Of a stretch of DNA of 64,000 bases, positions 47,001 to 61,100 are shown piece after piece; position 1 is the stretch's first letter; each line of letters begins with the position of its first letter. Source of the stretch: Porites lobata (Eukaryota; Cnidaria; Anthozoa; Scleractinia; Poritidae); assembly GCA_942486035.1 (NCBI GenBank), contig CALNXK010000125.1, forward strand, positions 1,595,001 through 1,659,000. Direction: 5' to 3'. Under the pieces are notes generated by a model. It saw only the letters and a program-made list of their open reading frames with translations, did not search any database and was not told the origin of the DNA. Made by a program: the position numbers and the translations under genes.

Positions 47001-50000
47001 AACCTGAATTCAGGATTTCGGAAGGCTAAAATCTTGCAATCGGCCAAAATCTTGAAATCAGGATTTTGGAAACCTATAATCTTGTAATCGGCCAAAATCT
47101 TGAACTGAGGATTTTGGACAGCTAAAATCTTAAAATCGGCCAAAATCTTGACTTCAGGATCTTGGAAAGCTAAAATTTTCAAATCGGCCGAGATCTTGAA
47201 TTCAGGAAGTTGAACAGCTAAAATCTTGAAATCAGCCAGGATTTTGAATTCAGGATTTTGGAAAGCTAAAATCTTTAAATCGGCCAAAATCTTGAATTCA
47301 GGATTTTGGAAAGCAAAATTTTGAAATCAGCTGAGATCTTCAATTCAGGATTTTGGAAAGCTAAAATCTTGTAATCGGCCAAAATCTTGAATTGGGGATC
47401 TTGCAGAGCTAAAATCTTGAAATCGACCAAAATCTTGAATTCAGGATTTTGGAAAGCTTAAATCTTGAAATCGGCCAAAATCTTGAATTCAGGATCTTAG
47501 AAAGCTAAAATTTTTTAAATCGGCCAAGATCTTCAATTCAGGATGTTGGACACGTAAAATCTTGAATTTGGACAAAATCTTGAATTCAGGATTTCTGAAA
47601 GCTAAAATTTTCAAATCGGCCAAAATATTGAATTCAGGATCTTGGATAGCTAAAATCATGAACTCAGCCAAAATCTTGAAGTCAGGATTTTATAAATCTA
47701 AAATATTGAAATCGGCCAAAATCTTGACTTTAGGATTTTGGAAAGGCTAAAGTCTTGAAATCGGCCAAAACGGTGAATTTAGGATTTTGGACACCTAAAA
47801 TCTTGAAATCGCCCAAAATCTTGAATTCAGCATTTTGGAAAGTTAAAATCATGAAATCAGGCTTTCCAAAATCCTGAATCTTGCTTACATGATTTTGGAA
47901 AGCTAACATCTCGAAATCGGCCAATATCTTGAATTCAGAATTTTGGAAAGCTAAAATCTTGAAATCAGCCAAGATCTTGAATTCAGGATATTTTACAGCT
48001 AAAATCTTGAAATCAGGAAAGATCTTGAATTTAGAATTTTGGAAAGCTAAAATCTTGAAATCAGCCAAGATCGTGAATTCAGGATTTTGGAAAGCTAAAA
48101 TCTTGAAATTAGCCAAGATCGTGAATTCATTATTTTAGAAACCTAAAATCTTGAAATCAGCCAAGATCTTGAATTCAGGATTTTCGAACGCTAAGATCTT
48201 GTAATCGGCCAAAATCTTGAATTCAGGATTTTGGACAGCTAAAATCTTGAAATCGACAAAAATCTTGAATTCAGGATTTTGGAAAGCTAAAATCTTGACA
48301 TCGGCCAAAATCTTGAATTTAGGATCTTGGAAAGCTAAAATCATGAACTCGGCCAAAATGTTGAATTCAGGATTTTGGAAAGCTAAGATCTTGAAACCAG
48401 CAAAATTCTTGAATTGGGAATTTTGGCCAGCTAAAATCTTGAAATCGACCAAAATCGTAAATTTAGGATTTTGGAAAGCGGCTAAAATCTTGAAATCAGC
48501 CAAGATCTTCAATTCAGGATTTTGGAAAGCTAAAATCTTGAAATCGGCCAAATTGTTGAATTCAGGATTTTGGAAAGCTAAAATTTTGAAATCAGCCAAG
48601 ATCTTCAATTCAGGATTTTGGAAAGCTAAAATCTTGAAATCAGCCAAGATCTTGAATTGAGGATTTTGGAAAGCTGAAATCTTGAAATCACCCAACATTT
48701 TGAATTCAGGATTTTGGAAAGCTAAAATCTTGAGTTTAGGCAATTTCTTGAATTCAGGATTTTGGAAAGCTAAAATCTTGAAATCAGCTGAGAACCTGAA
48801 TTCAGGATTTAGGAAGGCTATAATCTTGCAATCGGCGAAAATCTTGAATTCAGGATTTAGGAAGGCTAAAATCTTGAAATCGGCCAAGACGGTGAATTCA
48901 GGATTTTGGACACCTAAGATCTTGAAATCGCCCAAAATCTTGACTTCAGGATCTTGGAAAGCTAAGATTTTCAAATCGGCGGAGATCTTGAATTCAGGAT
49001 TTTGGAAAGCTAAAATCTTGAGATCGGCCAAAATCTTGAATTCAGGATTTTGGAAAGCAAAATTTTGAAATCAGCCGAGATCTTCAATTCAGTATTTTGG
49101 AAAGGTAAAATCTTGAAATCAGCCAAGATCTTGAATTCAAGATTTTGGAAAGCTAATATCTTGAAATCGGCTAAAATCTTACATTCAGGATCTTCAAAAG
49201 CTAAAATCTTGAAATCGGCCAAAATCTTGCTTTCGGGATTTAGGAAAGCTAAAATCATGAAAACGGCCAAGATGTTGAACTCAGGATTTTGGAAAGCTAA
49301 AATCTTAAAATGGGCAAAAATCTTGAATGAAGGATCTTGGAAAGCTAAAATCTTGAAATTGGACAAAATCTTGAAATCACGATTTTGGAAAGCTAAAATC
49401 TTCATATCGCCCAAAATCTTGAATTCAGGATTCTGGAAAACTAAAATCTTGAAATAGGCCAAGATCTTGAATTCAGGATTTTCGAACGCTGAAATCTTGA
49501 AATAGAACAAAATCTTGAATTCAGTATTTTGGAAAGCTAAAATCTTAAAATCGGCCAAAATGTTACATTCAGCATCTTGGAAAGCTAAAAACTTAAAATC
49601 GGCCAAAATCTTACATTCAGGATCTTGGAAAGCTAAAAACTTAAAATCGGCCAAAATCTTGAATTCAGGATTGTGCAACGTTAAAATCTTCAAATCGAGC
49701 AAAATCTTGATTTCAGGAATTAGAAAGGCTAAAATTTTCAAATCGGCCAAAATCGTGAATTCAGGATTTTGGACAGCTAAAATCTCGAAATTGGCCAAAA
49801 TCTTGAATTCAGGATTTTGGAAAGCTAAAATCTTGAAATCAGCAAAGATCTTGAATTCAGGACATAGCAAAGCTGAAATCCTAAAATCGGCCAAAATCTT
49901 GTATTCAGGATTTTGGAAAGAAAAAATCTTGAAATCGGCTAAAATCTTGAATTCAGGATTTTGCAAAGCTAAAATCTTTCAATCGGCCAAAATCTTATAT

Positions 50001-53000
50001 TTAGGACCTTTGAAAGCTAAAATCTTAAGATCAGCAAAGATCTTGAAATTAGGATGTTGGAAAGGTAAAAGCTTGAAATTGGACAAAATCTTCAATTCAG
50101 GATTTTGGTCAGCTAAAATCTTGAAATCGACCAAAATCTTGAATTCAGGATTTTGGAAGGCTAAAATCTAGAAATCGGCCAAAATCTTGAAATCAGCCAA
50201 CCTCTTGAATTCAGGATTTTGGATAGCTAAAATCTTAAAATCAGCCAAGACCTTGAATTCAGGATTATGGAAAGCTAAAATCTTAAAATCGGGCAAAATC
50301 TTGAACTTAGTATCTTGGAAAGCTAAAATCATGAAATAGGCCAAAATGTTGAATTCAGAATTTTGAAAAGCTAAAATCTTGATATCGCCCAAAATCCTGA
50401 ATTCAGGATTCTGGAAAAGTAAAATTATCAAATCTGCGAAGATCTTGAATTCAGGATTTTCGAAAGCTAAAATCTTGAAATCGGCCAAAATCTTGAATTC
50501 AGGATTATGGAAAGCTAAAATCTTAAAATCGGCCAAAAACTTGAAGTTAGTATCTTGGAAAGCTAAAATCATGAAATCGGCCAAAATGTTGAATTCAGGA
50601 TTTTGGAAAGATAAAATCTTGAAATCGACCAAAATCTTGAATTCAGGATTTTGGAAACCTAAAATCTTAAAATCGGCCAAAATCTTGAATTTAGGATTTT
50701 GGAAAGCTAAAATCTTTAAATTGGCCAAAATGTTCAATTGAGGATTTTGGAAAGCTAAAATCTTGAAATCAGCCAAGATCTTGAACTCAGGATTTTGGAA
50801 AGCGAAAATCTTAAAATTGGCAAAAATCTTGAATTCAGGATCTTGGAAAGCTAAAATTTGCAAATCGGCCAAGATCTTGAATTCAGGAGGTTGGACACCT
50901 AAGATCGTGAAATGAGCTAAGATCTTGAATTCAGGATTTTTTAAAGCTAAAATCTTGAAATCAGCCAAGATCTTGAATTAAGGATTTTGGAAAGCTAAAA
51001 TCTTGAAATCAGCTAAGATCTTGAATTCAGGAGTTTGGAAAGCTAAAATCTTGAAATCAGCCAAGATCTTCAATTAAGGATTTTGGAAAGCTAAAATCTT
51101 GAAATCAGCCAAGATCTCGAATTCAGGATTTTGGAAAGCTAAAATCTTGAAATCAGCCAAGATCGTGAATACAGGATTTTGGAAAGCGAAAATCTTGAAA
51201 AAGGCCAAAATCTTGAATTCATGATTTTGGAAAGCTAAAATTTTGAAATCGGCCAAAATGTTGAATTCAGGATTATGGATAGCTAAAATCTCCCAATCGA
51301 CCAAAATCTTGAATTCATGATTTTGGAAAGGTAAAATTTTGAAATCGGCCAAAGTCTTGAATTCAGGATTTTGGAATGCTAAAATCTTGAAATCAGCCAA
51401 GATCTTGAACTCAGGATTTTGGAAAGCGAAAATCTCTAAATTGGCCAAAATCTTGAATTCAGGATCTTGGAAAGCTAAAATTTGCAAATCGGCCAAGATC
51501 TTGAATTCAGGAGGTTGGACACCTAAGATCTTGAAATGAGCTAAGATCTTGAATTCAGGATTTTTTAAAGCTAAAATCTTGAAATCAGCCAAGATCTTGA
51601 ATCAAGGATTTTGGAAAGCTAAAATCTTGAAATCAGCTAAGATCTTGAATTCAGGAGTTTGGAAAGCTAAAATCTTGAAATCAGCCAAGATCTTCAATTA
51701 AGGATTTTGGAAATCTAAAATCTTGAAAGCAGCCAAGATCTCGAATTCAGGATTTTGGAAAGCTAAAATCTTGAAATCAGCCAAGATCTTGAATACAGTA
51801 TTTTGGAAAGCGAAAATCTTGAAAAAGGCCAAAATCTTGAATTCATGATTTTGGAAAGCTAAAATTTTGAAATCGGCCAAAATGTTGAATTCAGGATTAT
51901 GGATAGCTAAAATCTTCCAATCGACCAAAATCTTGAATTCATGATTTTGGAAAGGTAAAATTTTGAAATCCGCCAAAATCTTTAATTCAGGATTTTGGAC
52001 AGCTAAAATCTTGAAATCCACCAAAATCTTCAATTCATGATTTTGGAAAGCTAAAATTTTGAAATCGGCCAAAATCTTGAATTGAGGATCTTGGAAAGCT
52101 AAAATCATAAAATCGGCCAAAATGTTGAATTCAGGATTTTGGTCAGCTAAAATCTTGAAATCGACCAAAATCTTGAATTCAGGATTTTGGAAACGTAAAG
52201 TCTTAAAATCGGCCAAAATCTTGAATTTAAGAGTGTGGAAAGCTAAAATCTTTAAATTGAACAAAATGTTCAATTATGGATTTCGGAAAGCTAAAATATT
52301 GAAATCAGCCAAGATCTTGAATTCAGGATTTTACAAACCCTTGAAATCGGCCAAAAAATTCAGGATTTTGGAAAGACAAAAAATCAAGATTTTCAATTCA
52401 AGAAAGCTAAAATCTTTGAATCTTGAACTCAGGAGTTTGGAAAGCTTAAAATTGCCCAAAATCTTGAAATCAGCTAAGATCTTGAAATGAAGATCTTGCT
52501 AAAATTAAGCATTTTTAGAAAGCTTAAAATCAGCCAAAATCGGTCAAAATCTTCAGCCAAATTCAGGATTTTGGAAAGATAAAATTTTGAAATTGGTCAA
52601 TATCTTAAAAATTTTGGAAAGATAAAATCTTTGGCCAAAATCTTGAATTCAGGATTTTTGACCACTAAAATCTTGACATCGACCAAAGTCTGGTATTCAG
52701 GATTTTGGAAGGCTAAAATCTTTAACTCGGCCAAAATCTTGAACTTACGATCTTGGAAAGCTAAAATCTTGAAAACGGCCAAAATCTTGAATTCATTATT
52801 TTGGAAAGCTAAAATCTTGAAATCGGACAAAACCTTGAATTCAGGATTTTGAAAAGCTATAATCTTGAAATCAGCCAAGATCTTGAATTCAGGATTTTGG
52901 TGAGCTAAAATCTTGAAATCGACCAAAATCTTGAATTCAGGATTTTGGAAGGTTAAAATCTAGAAATCGGCCAAAATCTTGAAATCAGCGAAGCTCTTGA

Positions 53001-56000
53001 ATTCAGGATTTTGGAAACCTAAAATCTTGAAATCAGCCAAGATCTTGAATTCAGGGTTTTGGAAAGCTAAATTCTTGAAATCGGCCAAAATCTTGAACTT
53101 AGTATCTTGGAAAGCTAACATCATGAAATAGGCCAAAATATTGAAATCAGAATTTTGAAAAGCTAAAATCTTGATATCGCCCAAAATCTTGAATTCAGGA
53201 TTCTGGAAAAGTAAAATTTTGAAATCCGCGAAGATCTTGAATTCAGGATTTTTGAAAGCTAAAACCTTAAAATCAGCCAAGACCTTGAATTCAGGATTAT
53301 GGAAAGCTAAAATGTGAAAATCGGCCAAAATCTTGAACTTAGTATCTTGGAAAGCTAAGATCATGAAATAGGCCAAAATAATTGAAATCAGAATTTTGAA
53401 AAGCTAAAATCTTGATATCGCCCAAAATCTTGAATTAAGGATTCTGGAAAAGTAAAATTTAGAAATCTGCGAAGACCTTGAATTCGGGATTTTCGAAAGC
53501 TAAAATCTTGAAATCGGCCAAAATCTTACATTCAGGATCTTCGAAAGCTAAAATCTTGAAATCGGCCAAAATCTTGCTTTCAGGATTTAGGAAAGCCAAA
53601 AATTTGAAATCGGCCAAACTCTTCAATTCAGGATCTTAGAAAGCTAAGATTTTCAAATCGCCCAAGGTCTTGAATTCAGGATGTTGGACAGGTAAAATCT
53701 TGAAATTGGACAAAATCTTGAATTCAGCATTTCTGAATGCTAAAATCTTGAAATCGGCGAGAATATTGAATTCAGGATCTTGGAAAGTCTTGATATCATT
53801 CAAAATCTTGAAGTCAGGATTTTAAAAATCTAAAATCTTCAAATGGGACAAAATCTTGACCTCAAGATTTTGGAAAGCTAAAATCTTAAAATCCGTTAAG
53901 ATCTTGAACTAAGGATTTTGGAAAGCTACAATCTTAAAATTGGCCAAAATCTTGAATTCAAAATTTTGGAAAGCTAAAATCTTTAAATTGGCTTAAAGCT
54001 TGAGTTCATGATTTAGGAAGGCTAAAATCTTGAAATCGGCCAAAATCTTGAATTCAGGATTTTGCAAAGCTAAAATCTTGAAATCAGCCAAGAACTTGAA
54101 TTCAAGATTTTGGAAAGCTAAAATCTTGAAATCAGCCACGATCTTGAGCTCAGGATTTTGGAAAGGTAAAATCTTTAAATTGGCCAAAACCTCGAATTCA
54201 GGATTTAGGAAAGCTAAAATCTTGAGATCAGCCAAGATCTTGCTTTCAGGATTTAGGAAAGCTAAAGTCTTGAAATCGTCCAAAATCTTGAATTCAGGAT
54301 CTTGGAAACCTAAAATTTTCAAATCGACCAAGATCATGAATTCAGGATTTTGGAAAGCTAAAATCTTGAAATCGGCAAAAATCTCGAATTCAGGATTTTG
54401 GAAAGCTAAAATCTTGAAATCAGCCAAGATCTTGAATTCAGGATTTTGGAAAGCTAAAATCTTGAAATCGGAAAAAATCTTGAATTCAGGATTTTGGAAA
54501 GCTAAAATCATAAAATCGGCCAAAATGGTGAATTCAGGATTTTGGAAAGCTAAAATCTTGAAATCGACCAAAATCTTGAATTCAGGATTTTGGAAACCTA
54601 AAATCTTAAAATCGGCCAAAATGTTGAATTTAGGATTTTAGAAAGCAAAAATCTTTAAATTGGCCGAAACGTTGAATTCAGGATTTTGGAAAGCTAAGAT
54701 CTTGAAATCAGCCAAGATCTTGAATTCAGGATTTTAGAAAGCTAAAGTCTTGAAATTGGCCAAAATCTTGAATTCAGAATTTTAGAAACCTAAAATCTTG
54801 AAATCGGCCAAAATCTTGAATTCAGGCAAGATCTTGGATTTAAGATTTTGGAAAGCTAAAATCTTGAAATCAGACAAGATCTTGAACTCAGGATTTTGGA
54901 AAGCGAAAATCTTAAAATTGGCCAAAATCTTAAATTCAGGATCTTGGAAAGCTAAAATTTGCAAATCGGCCAAGATCTTGAATTCAGGATGTCGGACAGC
55001 TAAGATCTTGAAATGAGCCGAGATCTTGAATTCAGGATTTTGGAAAGCTAAAATCTTGAAATCAGCGAACATCTCGAATTCAGCATTATGGAAAGCTAAA
55101 ATCTTGAAATCAGCCAAGATCTTGCATTCAGGATTTTCCAAAGCTAAAATCTTGAAATCGGCCAAAATGTTGAATTCAGGATTTTGGACAGCTAAAATCT
55201 TGAATTCGACCAAAATCTTGAATTCATGGTTTTGGAAAGGTAAAATTTTGAAATCGGCCAAAATCTTCAATTCAGGATTTTGGACAGCTAAAAGCTTGAA
55301 ATCGGCCAAAATCTTGAATTCAGGATTTTGGAAAGCTAAAATTTTGAAATCGGCCAAAATCTTGAATTGAGGATCTTGGAAAGCTAAAATCATAAAATCG
55401 GCCAAAATGTTGAATTCAGGATTTTGGTCAGCTAAAATCTTGAAATCGACCAAAATCTTGAATTCAGGATTTTGGAAACCTAAAATCTTAAAATCGGCCA
55501 AAATCTTGAATTTAGAAGTTTGGAAAGCTGAAATCTTCAAATTGGCCAAAATGTTCAATTGAGGATTTTGGAAAGCTAAAATCTTGAAATCGGCGAAAAT
55601 CTTGAATTAAGGATTTTGGAAAGCTAAAATCTTGAAATCAGCCAAGATCTTGAACTCAGGATTTTGGAAAGCGAAAATCTTAAAATTGGCCAAAATCTTG
55701 AATTCAGGATCTTGGAAAGCTAAAATTTGCAAATCGGCCAAGATCTTGAATTCAGGAGGTTGGACACCTAAGATCTTGAAATGAGCTAAGATCTTGAATT
55801 CAGGATTTTTTAAAGCTAAAATCTTGAAATCAGCCAAGATCTTGAATTAAGGATTTTGGAAAGCTAAAATCTTGAAATCAGCTAAGATCTTGCATTCAGG
55901 AGTTTGGAAAGCTAAAATCTTGAAATCAGCCAAGATCTTCAATTAAGGATTTTGGAAAGCTAAAATCTTGAAATCAGCCAAGATCTCGAATTCAGGATTT

Positions 56001-56480
56001 TGGAAAGCTAAAATTTTGAAATCGGCCAAAATGTTGAATTCAGGATTATGGATAGCTAAAATCTTCCAATCGACCAAAATCTTGAATTCATGATTTTGGA
56101 AAGGTAAAATTTTGAAATCGGCCAAAATCTTTAATTCAGGATTTTGGACAGCTAAAATCTTGAAATCCACCAAAATCTTCAATTCATGATTTTGGAAAGC
56201 TAAAATTTTGAAATCGGCCAAAATCTTGAATTGAGGATCTTGGAAAGCTAAAATCATAAAATCGGCCAAAATGTTGAATTCAGGATTTTGGTCAGCTAAA
56301 ATCTTGAAATCGACCAAAATCTTGAATTCAGGATTTTGGAAACGTAAAGTCTTAAAATCGGCCAAAATCTTGAATTTAAGAGTGTGGAAAGCTAAAATCT
56401 TAAAATTGAACAAAATGTTCAATTATGGATTTCGGAAAGCTAAAATATTGAAATCAGCCAAGATCTTGAATTCAGGATTT
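41095..56480 (+). repeat. Super-repeat S2, about 15.4 kb
   Basis: Second copy of S1, in the same orientation and variant order. It lacks the 1.5-kb tandem duplication of S1. It carries a damaged patch at 52331-52660 not found in its relatives near 36.65 and 56.48 kb. Within both S1 and S2 a shorter echo of about 4.1-4.3 kb is visible, for example a block ending near 36.59 and 40.95 kb, and one ending near 52.27 and 56.42 kb. Confidence 0.75.
52331..52660 (+). repeat. Patch of scattered short deletions in the satellite
   Basis: Relative to its paralogue at 36651-37131 (480 nt between the same anchors), this stretch is 326 nt long. The loss is spread over many small gaps that break the 48-bp register. 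The third paralogue near 56480-56817 is shorter by about 144 nt, which is close to three units lost cleanly. The contrast suggests a consensus or assembly fault, or an unusual mutation cluster. Confidence 0.7.
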
Positions 56481-58199
56481 TACAAACCTAAAATCTTGAA
56501 ATTGCCCAAAATCTTGAATTCAGGATTTTGGACAGCTAAGATCTTGAAATGAGCCACGATCTTAAATTCAGGATTTTGGAAAGCTAAAATCTTGAAATCA
56601 GCCAAGATCTTGAATTAAGGATTTTGGATAGCTAAAATCTTAAAATCAGCCAAGATCTTGAATCCAGGAGTTTGGAAAGCTAAAATCCTGAAATCAGCCA
56701 AGATCTTGAATTAAGGATTTTGGAAAGCTACAATTTTGAAATCGGTCAATATCTTAAATTCAGGATTTTGGAAAGATAAAATCTTGAAATTGGCCAAAAT
56801 CTTGAATTCAGGATTTTTGACCACTAAAATCTTGACATCGACCAAAGTCTGGTATTCAGGATTTTGGAAGGCTAAAATCTTTAACTCGGCCAAAATCTTG
56901 AACTTACGATCTTGGAAAGCTAAAATCTTGAAAACGGCCAAAATCTTGAATTCATTATTTTGGAAAGCTAAAATCTTGAAATCGGACAAAACCTTGAATT
57001 CAGGATTTTGAAAAGCTATAATCTTGAAATCAGCCAAGATCTTGAATTCAGGATTTTGGTGAGCTAAAATCTTGAAATCGACCAAAATATTGAATTCAGG
57101 ATTTTGGAAGGTTAAAATCTAGAAATCGGCCAAAATCTTGAAATCAGCGAAGCTCTTGAATTCAGGATTTTGGAAACCTAAAATCTTGAAATCAGCCAAG
57201 ATCTTGAATTCAGGGTTTTGGAAAGCTAAATTCTTGAAATCGGCCAAAATCTTGAACTTAGTATCTTGGAAAGCTAAAATCATGAAATAGGCCAAAATAT
57301 TGAAATCAGAATTTTGAAAAGCTAAAATCTTGATATCGCCCAAAATCTTGAATTCAGGATTCTGGAAAAGTAAAATTTTGAAATCCGCGAAGATTTTGAA
57401 TTCAGGATTTTTGAAAGCTAAAACCTTGAAATCAGCCAAGACCTTGAATTCAGGATTATGGAAAGCTAAAATCTTAAAATCGGCCAAAATCTTGAACTTA
57501 GTATCTTGGAAAGCTAAGATCATGAAATAGGCCAAAATAATTGAAATCAGAATTTTGAAAAGCTAAAATCTTGATATCGCCCAAAATCTTGAATTAAGGA
57601 TTCTGGAAAAGTAAAATTTAGAAATCTGCGAAGACCTTGAATTCAGGATTTTCGAAAGCTAAAATCTTGAAATCGGCCAAAATCTTACATTCAGGATCTT
57701 CGAAAGCTAAAATCTTGAAATCGGCCAAAATCTTGCTTTCAGGATTTAGGAAAGCTAAAAATTTGAAATCGGCCAAACTCTTGAATTCAGGATCGTAGAA
57801 AGCTAAGATTTTCAAATCGCCCAAGGTCTTGAATTCAGGATGTTGGACAGGTAAAATCTTGAAATTGGACAAAATCTTGAATTCAGCATTTCTGAATGCT
57901 AAAATCTTGAAATCGGCGACAATATTGAATTCAGGATCTTGGAAAGCTAATATCATGAAATCATTCAAAATCTTGAAGTCAGGATTTTAAAAATCTAAAA
58001 TCTTAAAATGGGACAAAATCTTGACCTCAAGATTTTGAAAAGCTAAAATCTTAAAATCCGCCAAGATCTTGAACTAAGGATTTTGGAAAGCTACAATCTT
58101 AAAATTGGCCAAAATCTTGAATTCAAAATTTTGGAAAGCTAAAATCTTTAAATTGGCTTAAAGCTTGAGTTCACGATTTTGGAAGGCTAAAATCTTGAA

Positions 58200-61100
58200 A
58201 TCGGACAAAATCTTGAATTCAGGATTTTGCAAAGCTAAAATCTTGAAATCAGCCAAGAACTTGAATTCAAGATTTTGGAAAGCTAAAATCTTGAAATCAG
58301 CCACGATCTTGAGCTCAGGATTTTGGAAAGGTAAAATCTTTACATTGGCCAAAACCTCGAATTCAGGATTTAGGAAAGCTAAAATCTTGAGATCAGCCAA
58401 GATCTTGCTTTCAGGATTTAGGAAAGCTAAAGTCTTGAAATCGTCCAAAATCTTGAATTCAGGATCTTGGAAACCTAAAATTTTCAAATCGACCAAGATC
58501 TTGAATTCAGGATTTTGGAAAGCTAAAATCTTGAAATCGGCAAAAATCTCGAATTCAGGATTTTGCAAAGCTAAAATCTTGAAATCAGCCAAGATCTTGA
58601 ATTCAGGATTTTGGAAAGCTAAAATCTTGAAATCGGCAAAAATCTTGAATTCAGGATTTTGGAAACCTAAAATCTTAAAATCGGCCAAAATGTTGAATTT
58701 AGGATTTTGGAAAGCAAAAATCTTTAAATTGGCCGAAACGTTGAATTCAGGATTTTGGAAAGCTAAGATCTTGAAATCAGCCAAGATCTTGAATTCAGGA
58801 TTTTAGAAAGCTAAAGTCTTGAAATTGGCCAAAATCTTGAATTCAGAATATTAGAAACCTAAAATCTTGAAATCGGCCAAAATCTTGAATTCAGGCAAGA
58901 TCTTGAATTCAGGATTTTGGAAAGCTAAAATCTTGAAATCAGACAAGATCTTGAACTCAGGATTTTGGAAAGCGAAAATCTTAAAATTGGCCAAAATCTT
59001 AAATTCAGGATCTTGGAAAGCTAAAATTTGCAAATCGGCCAAGATCTTGAATTCAGGATGTCGGACAGCTAAGATCTTGAAATGAGCCGAGATCTTGAAT
59101 TCAGGATTTTGGAAAGCTAAAATCTTGAAATCAGCGAACATCTCGAATTCAGCATTATGGAAAGCTAAAATCTTGAAATCAGCCAAGATCTTGCATTCAG
59201 GATTTTCCAAAGCTAAAATCTTGAAATCGGCCAAAATGTTGAATTCAGGATTTTGGACAGCTAAAATCTTGAATTCGACCAAAATCTTGAATTCATGGTT
59301 TTGGAAAGGTAAAATTTTGAAATCGGCCAAAATCTTCAATTCAGGATTTTGGACAGCTAAAAGCTTGAAATCGGCCAAAATCTTGAATTCAGGATTTTGG
59401 AAAGCTAAAATTTTGAAATCGGCCAAAATCTTGAATTGAGGATCTTGGAAAGCTAAAATCATAAAATCGGCCAGAATGTTGAATTCAGGATTTTGGTTAC
59501 CTAAAATCTTGAAATCGACCAAAATCTTGAATTCAGGATTTTGGAAACCTAAAATCTTAAAATCGGCCAAAATCTTGAATTTAGAAGTTTGGAAAGCTGA
59601 AATCTTTAAATTGGCCAAAATGTTCAATTGAGGATTTTGGAAAGCTAAAATCTTGAAATCGGCCAAAATCTTGAATTCAGGATTTTGGAAAGCTAAAATC
59701 TTGGAATCAGCCAAGATCTTGAACTCAGGATTTTGGAAAGCTAAAATCTTGAAATCAGCCAAGATCTTGAATTCAGGATTTTGGAAAGCTAAAATCTTGA
59801 AATCGGCCAAAATCTTGAATTCAGGATTTTGGAAAGCTAAAATCATAGAATCGGCCAAAATGTTGAACTCAGGATTTTGGAAAGCTAAAAAGTTGAAATC
59901 GACCAAAATCTTGAATTCAGGATTTTGGAAACCTAAAATCTTAAAATCGGCCAAAATCCTGAATTTAGGATTTTGGAAAGCAAAAATCTTTAAATTGGCC
60001 GAAAGGTTCAATTCAGGATTTTGGAAAGCTAAGATCTTGAAATCAGCCAAGATCTTGAATTCAGGATTTTAGAAAGCTAAAGTCTTCACATTGGCCAAAA
60101 TATTGAATTCAGGACATAGGAAGGCTAAAATCTTGAAATCGGCCAAAATCTTGAATTCAGGATTTTGGAAAGCTAAAATCTTGAAATCACCCAAGATCTT
60201 GAATTCAGAATTTTAGAAACCTAAAATCTTGAAATCGGCCAAAATCTTGAATTCAGGATTTTGCAAAGCTAAAATCTTGAAATCAGCCAAGAACTTGAAT
60301 TCAAGATTTTGGAAAGCTAAAATCTTGAAATCAGCCACGATCTTGAGCTCAGGATTTTGGAAAGGTAAAATCTTTAAATTGGCCAAAACCTCGAATTCAG
60401 GATTTAGGAAAGCTAAAATCTTGAGATCAGCCAAGATCTTGCTTTCAGGATTTAGGAAAGCTAAAGTCTTGAAATCGTCCAAAATCTTGAATTCAGGATC
60501 TTGGAAACCTAAAATTTTCAAATCGACCAAGATCTTGAATTCAGGATTTTGGAAAGCTAAAATCTTGAAATCGGCAAAAATCTCGAATTCAGGATTTTGG
60601 AAAGCTAAAATCTTGAAATCAGCCAAGATCTTGAATTCAGGATTTTGGAAAGCTAAAATCTTGAAATCGGCAAAAATCTTGAATTCAGGATTTTGGAAAG
60701 CTAAAATCATAAAATCGGCCAAAATGTTGAATTCAGGATTTTGGAAAGCTAAAATCTTGAAATCGACCAAAATCTTGAATTCAGGATTTTGGAAACCTAA
60801 AATCTTAAAATCGGCCAAAATGTTGAATTTAGGATTTTGGAAAGCAAAAATCTTTAAATTGGCCGAAACGTTGAATTCAGGATTTTGGAAAGCTAAGATC
60901 TTGAAATCAGCCAAGATCTTGAATTCAGGATTTTAGAAAGCTAAAGTCTTGAAATTGGCCAAAATCTTGAATTCAGAATATTAGAAACCTAAAATCTTGA
61001 AATCGGCCAAAATCTTGAATTCAGGCAAGATCTTGAATTCAGGATTTTGGAAAGCTAAAATCTTGAAATCAGACAAGATCTTGAACTCAGGATTTTGGAA

